A stretch of DNA of 26,426 nucleotides, from positions 1 through 26,426 of the IMG/VR virus record IMGVR_UViG_3300037502_001126; one strand, given 5' to 3'. The notes beneath the pieces are model-generated. The model saw only the letters and a program-made list of their open reading frames with translations. It was not told the DNA's origin and did not search any database. The translations under genes were made by a program, and so were the position numbers. This document shows positions 6,110-11,121 of this stretch, piece by piece; the stretch's first letter is position 1; every line of letters begins with the position of its first letter. This DNA comes from a virus.

Positions 6110-6393
6110 AAAAGCTATTAATGTTTATCGCTCTTACAGTCGTTATTGTAGGCCTGCTTATATCGTCGATACGGTATAAGCAAGCGGTTGAATATGCCGA
6201 AAGCGTCGAATATTTAAAGACCATAGCGGAGTTAAACATTCATGAATCGATACCACATAGAATAGGTATTGATGACGGAGAATATACGTTATACCTCGTT
6301 AAAAATGACGAAGTAAAAGGCGGTGATCTGATTGGGTATCCAACGACTAAGGGACGAAGTTACCGCGGTACTCGCTCGCGGTACCGTGAATAA
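6106..6393 (+). CDS. Small single-pass membrane protein, paralogue B
   Basis: The start is GTG 6106, overlapping the previous stop by 4 bases, behind GGACGGGGATGA. The 95 residues have a short basic N-terminus (MKK), one hydrophobic helix (LLMFIALTVVIVGLLISSI, about 4-22), then YKQAVEYAESVEYLKTIAE and RIGIDDGEYTLYLVKND, paralogous to the protein at 5403. Residues after about 67 (KGGDLIGYP...RSRYRE) have no counterpart in paralogue A. They are encoded by DNA that also forms the ribosome site and first 62 bases of the HTH gene, so this tail may have arisen by loss of an earlier stop. Function is unknown. Confidence 0.75.
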   Translation: MKKLLMFIALTVVIVGLLISSIRYKQAVEYAESVEYLKTIAELNIHESIPHRIGIDDGEYTLYLVKNDEVKGGDLIGYPTTKGRSYRGTRSRYRE

Positions 6394-6553
6394 AATCGCG
6401 CTTTACACCGGATTGAATAAAGGCGGGATTTCTCGCCTAAAATCCGGAAAACGCGACGTTAGCGGAATAACGCTGGAGACAGCGGAAAAGATTGCGGCTA
6501 TTGCCGATAGAATATTAAAAACGAATGGAGACGGTAAAAATGCGCAAAATTAA
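6332..6553 (+). CDS. XRE/Cro-like helix-turn-helix DNA-binding protein
   Basis: The start is TTG 6332, supported by AAGGCGGTGATC at 6317-6328. That differs at one base from the full complement of the Bacillus 16S rRNA 3' end. The 73 residues read like a compact HTH: LRDEVTAVLARGTVNKIALY, TGLNKGGISRLKSGKRDVSG, then TLETAEKIAAIADRIL. VNKIALYTGLNKGGISRLKSG is the helix-turn-helix with the turn at TGLNK, and the TLETAEKIAAIAD helix is typical of the fold. It is the only plausible regulator inside the small-gene island. It is a candidate to bind the repeated palindromic sites at the two promoters; that link is inference. Confidence 0.75.
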   Translation: MGIQRLRDEVTAVLARGTVNKIALYTGLNKGGISRLKSGKRDVSGITLETAEKIAAIADRILKTNGDGKNAQN

Positions 6554-6593
6554 ATGGAACGAAGTTGAAACGGTAGAATATACGGATATATAG
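6540..6593 (+). pseudogene. N-terminal fragment of a frameshifted gene
   Basis: ATG 6540, behind GGAGACGGTAAAA and overlapping the HTH gene by 14 bases, encodes 17 residues, MRKIKWNEVETVEYTDI, then TAG. Removing one TA from the ATATATA run at 6586-6592 joins it to the frame that stays open to 6862. The join reads VEYTDIAEYIIDNTPEQAEG without interruption. The simplest reading is a gene split by slippage of a TA dinucleotide. A sequencing error, reversible variation or programmed frameshifting cannot be excluded. Confidence 0.6.
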
Positions 6594-6637
6594 CTGAATA
6601 TATAATCGATAATACGCCGGAACAAGCCGAAGGCCTA

Positions 6638-6862
6638 ATGATCGAGGAAGCTCTAAGCATTGAACCGGTCGCCGTTAGTGATAGCGGTATGATGATATAT
6701 GAAATAGTTTACGGCGTGGCAGATGATGAAGTTATAGCAGGCTTTCACGGTGAAGCGCCGGAATTGTATATTATAGAATATGACGACGACGGAAACGCCT
6801 GCTTTGACGGTTCAGAATATTATATGAATGAATTTATCCGGTTAGATCATCCGGCATTGTAA
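6638..6862 (+). CDS. Hypothetical acidic protein, downstream part of the frameshifted gene
   Basis: This frame is open from 6569 to 6862. The first ATG is at 6638 with only a weak GAAGG nearby, so the true N-terminus is probably ATG 6540 in another frame (see the preceding fragment). Residues from 6638 are MIEEALSIEPVAVSDSGMMI, YEIVYGVADDEVIAGFHGEA and onward to IRLDHPAL. The protein is acidic and predicted to be mostly beta. In the restored form it would be about 106 residues. No family is recognised. Confidence 0.5.
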   Translation: MIEEALSIEPVAVSDSGMMIYEIVYGVADDEVIAGFHGEAPELYIIEYDDDGNACFDGSEYYMNEFIRLDHPAL

Positions 6863-6943
6863 GACGAAAAATAAGGCGGTAGGCTATCGCTTGCCGTCGC
6901 TTGTAATATCGATGTAATCAGATCATAAAAAGGAGAGGTAGTT

Positions 6944-7207
6944 ATGACAAATAAAAAACAATTATTAAAAACTTTCTTAGAAAAAAAGGTTGATTTTAAC
7001 CAACTTCAAGCGGACTATGACGGGTGCTGGTTGCGCCATAAATCTCGGACTTTTTTATACGGTAGTGGCGTTGTTAGTAGTCATTTTAATTATACGTTAA
7101 TAACTGAGGCGATAAAATACGCGGGATATATTTACCCTAAGAGCGATAAAACATGGAGTACAGTCCAAGAGGTACAGCGGGAATTATTAGACAAGTATAT
7201 AAAATAG
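6944..7207 (+). CDS. Hypothetical protein (87 aa)
   Basis: The start is ATG 6944 behind AAAAAGGAGAGGTAGTT. The product opens MTNKKQLLKTFLEKKVDFNQ and ends TVQEVQRELLDKYIK; it is basic and mixed alpha/beta. No family is recognised. An AATCAGATCA word (6916-6925), repeated elsewhere in this island, lies just upstream of the ribosome site, so this gene may have its own control. The next gene follows after 11 bases. Confidence 0.65.
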   Translation: MTNKKQLLKTFLEKKVDFNQLQADYDGCWLRHKSRTFLYGSGVVSSHFNYTLITEAIKYAGYIYPKSDKTWSTVQEVQRELLDKYIK

Positions 7208-7218
7208 AGGTGGTAACC

Positions 7219-7521
7219 ATGAAACGGAACTTTATACGGTTTACAGACGATGAAAGAAGTTTAATCCAAGAGTTCGGACAAGCGGAAGCCGTCCGGCAGC
7301 TTGCAATCATTGACGAACTAGAGGCGGTAGGCGTGCGATGTCATGCCGAACCTTTCGGCCGGACAAGTAACGATGTTGCTTTCGGTATGAATTTGTACGC
7401 GGATAACGTGGTATATGGCGGAAGCTGGAGCGGTGACAACGACGACAGCCGGCAATTATTCGAAGGTGACGCGGTTTACTTTATTTACAATAAAGATTTT
7501 AGCGGAAAGATTAACGACTAA
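7219..7521 (+). CDS. Hypothetical protein (100 aa), last gene of the island
   Basis: The start is ATG 7219 behind TAGAGGTGGTAACC. The in-frame reading from 7153 overlaps the previous gene and lacks a ribosome site. The sequence opens MKRNFIRFTDDERSLIQEFG and continues AVRQLAIIDELEAVGVRCHA, then a glycine- and aspartate-rich segment GGSWSGDNDDSRQLF. Helical first half, probably beta second half. No family is recognised. A terminator follows 14 bases after the stop. Confidence 0.65.
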   Translation: MKRNFIRFTDDERSLIQEFGQAEAVRQLAIIDELEAVGVRCHAEPFGRTSNDVAFGMNLYADNVVYGGSWSGDNDDSRQLFEGDAVYFIYNKDFSGKIND

Positions 7522-7534
7522 TAACGACTAACAA

Positions 7535-7561
7535 GAGAAGTCCTCAGCGGCTTCTTTTTTT
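7535..7561 (+). terminator. Rho-independent terminator closing the small-gene island
   Basis: AGAAGTC (7536-7542) pairs with GGCTTCT (7549-7555) with one G-U pair and a 6-base loop, followed by seven or more T. A second T run follows at about 7568-7574. Confidence 0.8.
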
Positions 7562-7581
7562 GTGCGCTTTTTTTCTGATTC

Positions 7582-7709
7582 TATCCGGTGATCTGATTAA
7601 TAGCCGCGTTGTCAGACGGTCACCAGGCGCAACGACTTCTAAACTTGCCGGCAATCATACGACTAACCGCGCTATATATCGCTAGGCCTATTAATCAGAT
7701 CACCGGATA
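7582..7709. repeat. 22-bp perfect inverted repeat with 84-bp spacer
   Basis: The left arm 7582-7603 begins TATCCGGTGATCTGATTA. The right arm 7688-7709 is its exact reverse complement, ending CAGATCACCGGATA. Both arms contain the 10-mer AATCAGATCA found at other places in the island. It could be a cruciform, a two-site protein target or a long RNA hairpin just beyond the terminator. Confidence 0.85.
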
Positions 7710-8100
7710 TAATCGATAGCGCGCCGCCATGTCTACAGATTGCCTACCGTCATCCTACCGCTATTATAAGCGCGTATACACGTATTTGTTATCGATAGAC
7801 CTAGCGTACTACAAACGGTAGAAAACGGTTGTATGACGCTTATTTGGCGTCCTGGTTGCGTTATGCCTACCGGATAATAACGCCGGTCTCCGGCTTGTCT
7901 ACCGGTTGTGGGCGTATAATATCGCTATGACGTTATAAGCGTTTTAAAGGCGATTGCAGTCGTTTTATATCGATTGAATAGCGTTATATTACCGCTAGTC
8001 TATCAGCTGATATATGCGCTATTATATGCCTGATATGCTAGCGTTATTATATCGCTTGTTACATTATCGAAATGTAAGTACGCTATAATAGAAGAAAGTA

Positions 8101-8135
8101 GTCACTTACTTACTTTTGGTAAGTGACTTACTTAC
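8101..8135. repeat. Palindrome plus 22-bp-spaced direct repeat
   Basis: GTCACTTAC (8101-8109) and GTAAGTGAC (8119-8127) are perfect inverted repeats. ACTTACTTAC occurs at 8104-8113 and again at 8126-8135, 22 bp apart. A TATAAT (8084-8089) and a smaller palindrome TTACATT / AATGTAA lie just upstream. Confidence 0.75.
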
Positions 8136-8286
8136 GGTAACTAACGTTATATATCGCTAGTCATATGCGTTGATATATAGCGGGATTGTGCGCGGTGATA
8201 TATGCCGGTTGCTTTCGGTATGCTATCGATAAGCATATTCGTTTTATGGTCTGTTTTTATGATTCGTATATGCTTTCGGTATTGAT

Positions 8287-8359
8287 TGCGATATTGATTG
8301 CGGTTTTCTATCGTGATACTAGCGTTCATTCTCGAATTGAGTGCGATATTGATTGCGGT
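8287..8359 (+). repeat. 18-bp direct repeat, two copies
   Basis: TGCGATATTGATTGCGGT occurs at 8287-8304 and 8342-8359, 55 bp apart (a multiple of 11). Partial copies (ATTGATTGCG) sit immediately before the first one. Confidence 0.75.
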
Positions 8360-8722
8360 ATTAATAGCGCTTATGTATGTCGTGAGGCTAGCGATATGCT
8401 AGCGATGATATAGGCGTGATGCTAGCGTTTTGTATGGGCGTAGGGTATGCGGATTCAATGCGGGCGTGGGTGTGTGGATTCGGATTGTAACCGGGGATGG
8501 GTGTTGGGATTCTATTTGCTGGCGTGGGTAGGCTGCCCAGTTTCAAGCTCGGCATTCACGACGGAAGCCATACCGAAAACCAAACGGTACATTCCGTCTA
8601 CAAATCGAAACCTAATCGCATAGTCCAGAAGTTCTATCGTTAGTTTACATAATATATGTTATAGGAAGTAATTGCGAGACTATTGACGGATAGCTTGCGA
8701 TGATATATCGTCCTTTTGACCG

Positions 8723-8751
8723 TTGACAAGCCGTAAAACTATCTCTATATT
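8723..8751 (+). promoter_or_regulatory. Sigma-A-like promoter inside gene-free block 2
   Basis: TTGACA (8723-8728) and TATATT (8746-8751) are 17 bases apart. No gene begins within the next 1.5 kb, so if active it would make a long untranslated leader or RNA running toward the late operon at 10285, or prime replication. Chance occurrence in this AT-rich block is possible. Confidence 0.5.
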
Positions 8752-8893
8752 ACCACGCTTTAGACGTCATTTTCTTCCAAGTCTAATTGGTAGCTTGCTG
8801 GGAAATTGCCGGTAGGGGGGCGGTATTTTGTAAATTTTTGGTTTTGTTTGATGTGTCAACATTTCTTACAAAATTTTATAACCCGGTAGCTTA

Positions 8894-8964
8894 TCGGTAG
8901 CAAGACGGATGCCTATCGGTATCATGTCGGTAACAAGACGGAATCACTTCGGGAACAAGACGTA
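8894..8964 (+). repeat. Three phased 16-bp repeats
   Basis: TCGGTAGCAAGACGGA (8894-8909), TCGGTAACAAGACGGA (8927-8942) and TCGGGAACAAGACGTA (8949-8964) differ at one to three positions. Start-to-start distances are 33 and 22 bp, both multiples of 11, so the sites face the same side of the helix. This is an iteron-like arrangement. Confidence 0.7.
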
Positions 8965-9023
8965 CGCCAACGCATATACTACCGCCATATACCTCCTCAT
9001 ATACATCGAAATCTATACGAAGG

Positions 9024-9063
9024 CTATCGGTTATAATCGATTACTATCGGTTATTATCGATTA
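9024..9063 (+). repeat. Tandem 20-bp repeat, two units
   Basis: CTATCGGTTATAATCGATTA (9024-9043) is followed directly by the same unit with one A-to-T change (9044-9063). Each unit holds an ATCG...CGAT dyad. Confidence 0.85.
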
Positions 9064-9309
9064 CATTCGCATACAAATGTTAGTGGACGCTTACATCCGA
9101 TATGCACCGTAAGGACTGCGAATAAATCCGAGTGCAAGCTGTGAGCCTCCGAATACATTACGCATCTATATCGACATACGTACGCGCATATACCTGCGGA
9201 TATACACCGAAGGATAACGGAATCTGTCGGCATACATGGCGGCGAAGGGCGGTATCAATCCCGACTGTATCGCTAGGTATAACGAATAGTTATAGCGCTA
9301 TAACAAAAT

Positions 9310-9353
9310 ATTATAGCCGAAATTGTGTCCGATTTTTGCGATTATGTAGGTAT
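9310..9353 (+). repeat. 44-bp dispersed repeat, copy B
   Basis: Matches 4344-4387 at 37 of 44 positions without gaps. The conserved ends are ATTATAG and TTATGTAGGTAT, with TGTCCGATTT in the middle. Confidence 0.75.
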
Positions 9354-9447
9354 AGGCGAAAGCTATATCGAAGCCATCCGTTATAGCTAAATTATATACC
9401 CGGAATCCCTCCGCACTTATCCGACATATACCGCAAATGTGTCGATT

Positions 9448-9487
9448 ATCTCACAGCAGAATCGGATACATCTCACAGCAGAATCGG
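9448..9487 (+). repeat. 18-bp direct repeat with 22-bp period
   Basis: ATCTCACAGCAGAATCGG is present identically at 9448-9465 and 9470-9487. The preceding word GTGTCGATTATCT (ending inside the first copy) recurs near 9654. The 22-bp period equals two helical turns. Confidence 0.85.
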
Positions 9488-10120
9488 CTATATATCGGTA
9501 AAATATTGCTATATTGACGCTTAGTGTATACTATATGTACGCAATTATGCAGTAGCATACCACTATATATGTACGTAGCACTACCGAAATTCACCGATAT
9601 TTAGCAAGATATATCCGATTTGGCTACACATCTATGCAACATATTTACGGAAAGTGTCGATTATCTTTCGTTCTAATTTCGAACATCCTCCGTCAATGTG
9701 CCGTAAAAGAACACAAACTTTTCGACAGATTTCCGTCAATTTGAACGAAATTATCCCGACCAATCTCGTAGGTTATCGAACGAATATTCCCGTATTTATA
9801 TCCGACTAATCGACTTGGGTATCGAAATTAGCGAAAAAAAGTTTGTCTAAATTGTGAACAGCTTCCGCACTACTGCCGCAAGGGATTTCGGTACTTGCAC
9901 ACAACCTCCGAAAAAGTTTTTTTAAAAAATTTGCGATATTTTGTCCAAAATGTCCCCCTAATCCGAACTATGTTATAGAGGGGGGTATAAGCGCAATACC
10001 CTTCGCAGATAATAACGCCTATTCGCCGTTATGTATTACCGGAGTATATAACGCTTTATAGCGGTATTGTATAATTTTCGATGGTCTTAGTATTTATATA
10101 TTATTTATTAATTACTTAGA

Positions 10121-10174
10121 GCAATACATTACGTAGTAATGTATTGCAAATAACCTTACGTAGTAAGGTTATTT
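10121..10174. repeat. Two abutting perfect hairpins with a common core
   Basis: Hairpin 1 has arms GCAATACATTAC (10121-10132) and GTAATGTATTGC (10136-10147). Hairpin 2 has arms AAATAACCTTAC (10148-10159) and GTAAGGTTATTT (10163-10174). Each has 12 paired bases and a GTA loop, and both share the core TTACGTAGTAA. Five of twelve arm positions differ between the two hairpins, yet pairing is perfect in both. They lie about 110 bases upstream of the late operon, so a control role for late transcription or packaging is likely. Confidence 0.85.
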
Positions 10175-10284
10175 ACTAACGCTTTAATACCGTTATATAT
10201 CGCTTTAATAGCGGTATATATCGCCAATAGGTTCTGTTACTCAAATTTAAGTATACCCCTTCTTCACCGAAAGGAGTGACCGCC

Positions 10285-10575
10285 TTGCAGACGGTAATAT
10301 ACGCCAATGACGCTAGACTAACTCGGTATCTCGAATACACTATCGACGGAAACGAAGCCACGCTAACATTCGCATTGGGCGCTGACACAATCGACTTTTA
10401 CCACGAGATAACGACCGCACCGTCCGTCAAATTGGCGGTAAAATATCAGCTTGACCGAAGTGTCGAATACAATCACGACTGCTTCGTAGGCACTGCGACC
10501 ACCACCGTAGAGCAAACGGATATTGACGAAGCACCGGTCGTATACGCCACAATCACGAAAACAAACGATGCCTAG
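10285..10575 (+). CDS. Hypothetical protein upstream of terminase
   Basis: The start is TTG 10285, 8 bases after AAAGGAG (10270-10276); a GTG at 10276 would overlap its own ribosome site. The 96 residues open MQTVIYANDARLTRYLEYTI and alternate like a beta-rich domain (EATLTFALGADTIDFYHEI). No family is recognised. It is the first gene of the packaging module and is separated from terS by a 120-base segment with an inverted repeat. Codon use matches the late genes, and the reading is uninterrupted, so it is probably real. Confidence 0.65.
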   Translation: MQTVIYANDARLTRYLEYTIDGNEATLTFALGADTIDFYHEITTAPSVKLAVKYQLDRSVEYNHDCFVGTATTTVEQTDIDEAPVVYATITKTNDA

Positions 10576-10576
10576 T

Positions 10577-10667
10577 CGCCAAATAAGCAGGATGCAGAAC
10601 GGTTTGAATCTGTCGAAGTCGTAGACACTGACGGACCATTGACCGTCTGTATCGCGCTTATTTGGCG
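10577..10667. repeat. 12-bp inverted repeat between 10285 gene and terS
   Basis: CGCCAAATAAGC (10577-10588) and GCTTATTTGGCG (10656-10667) are perfect reverse complements. A small GACGG/CCGTC hairpin lies inside. The motif CGCTTATTTGGCG of the right arm recurs exactly at 7837-7849. Possible roles are a terminase recognition (pac/cos) element or an RNA structure that controls terS. Confidence 0.7.
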
Positions 10668-10695
10668 CTATACGGCGACGAAAGGAGACGATAAC

Positions 10696-11121
10696 ATGTC
10701 GAAGTTTGATCAACTCACCGAAGCACAACGAGAAGTCGCTCAAATCCTCGTAGACAACGAATTGTTGCCGAAGGATGAGCGCAGGGAAATCCAAGATATT
10801 GCGGACGAATTCAACGTCCACCGCAAGACCATTTGGCACTGGCGACGACGCAATCCGTTGTTTGCCGAATACAAACAGCATTTGACGACACTGGCGCTAC
10901 AAGATAGCCATACAGCGTTAGCCAAAGTGCTTATCGACAACTTGACGAAATCTCAGCCATCGACGAAGATGCTCGACCTTATGGCGAAGATGACGCCAAA
11001 TGTTCTCGCTGCTAACCGTTCAGAAATCGAAGTCACTAGCGCAAGTGATTCGCAAGAGGACGTTATCAAGCGGATTCAGGAACTCGAAAAACTAAAGGCG
11101 GAATCAAGCGATGGCGAATAA
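10696..11121 (+). CDS. terS: Terminase small subunit
   Basis: TerS binds phage DNA and starts packaging with TerL. The start is ATG 10696 behind AAAGGAGACGATAAC; an upstream TTG in frame at 10639 lies in the inverted repeat and is rejected. The 141 residues have an N-terminal phBC6A51-like helix-turn-helix (LTEAQREVAQILVDNELL, then QDIADEFNVHRKTIWHWRRR, about 7-57). A helical middle (ALQDSHTALAKVLIDNL) and an acidic tail (RIQELEKLKAESSDGE) follow. Size and position before the large subunit fit. It overlaps terL by 11 bases. Confidence 0.85.
   Translation: MSKFDQLTEAQREVAQILVDNELLPKDERREIQDIADEFNVHRKTIWHWRRRNPLFAEYKQHLTTLALQDSHTALAKVLIDNLTKSQPSTKMLDLMAKMTPNVLAANRSEIEVTSASDSQEDVIKRIQELEKLKAESSDGE

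Larger units (their letters stand above)
7562..10284. other. Gene-free block 2 (about 2.7 kb) rich in ordered repeats
   Basis: Open frames here are short, lack ribosome sites and have implausible compositions. The block is dominated by short TATATCGC/GCGATATA/CTACCG-type words. It holds a 22-bp perfect inverted repeat, a palindrome cluster near a TATAAT (8059-8135), an 18-bp direct repeat (8287-8359), a promoter (8723-8751) and phased 16-bp repeats (8894-8964). Tandem 20-bp units (9024-9063), a 44-bp repeat shared with block 1, 18-bp repeats with a 22-bp period (9448-9487) and two abutting hairpins (10121-10174) follow. An origin, a multi-operator region or a large untranslated RNA are all possible. 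Confidence 0.7.

Noticed and set aside
8186-8413. 75-codon + strand and 60-codon - strand open frames
   Set aside because: They overlap each other, arise from repeated TATATCG words, and lack ribosome sites.
8512-8658. 49-codon open stretch on the minus strand with protein-like sequence (ELLDYAIRFRFVDGMYRLVF)
   Set aside because: The composition of 8515-8640 differs from its surroundings and the peptide looks plausible, but there is no start with a ribosome site and 49 codons can stay open by chance. It may be a gene remnant.
8909-9386. 67- and 84-codon frames on the + strand
   Set aside because: They run through the phased and tandem repeats, have no ribosome site and are rich in Y, R and I as expected from random TATCG words.
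8880-9490. CRISPR array
   Set aside because: The direct repeats are short, few, imperfect and separated by 0-17 bp, unlike CRISPR repeat-spacer units, and no cas gene is present.
3734-10284. tRNA genes or an integrase/attachment site in the gene-free blocks
   Set aside because: I found no cloverleaf with a TTCRA loop and CCA-type end, and no integrase gene in the window; the 22-bp inverted repeat is not by itself an attachment site.
10363-10940. Minus-strand frames of 172 and 66 codons opposite the 10285 gene and terS
   Set aside because: Antisense shadows of well-supported + strand genes with no ribosome sites.
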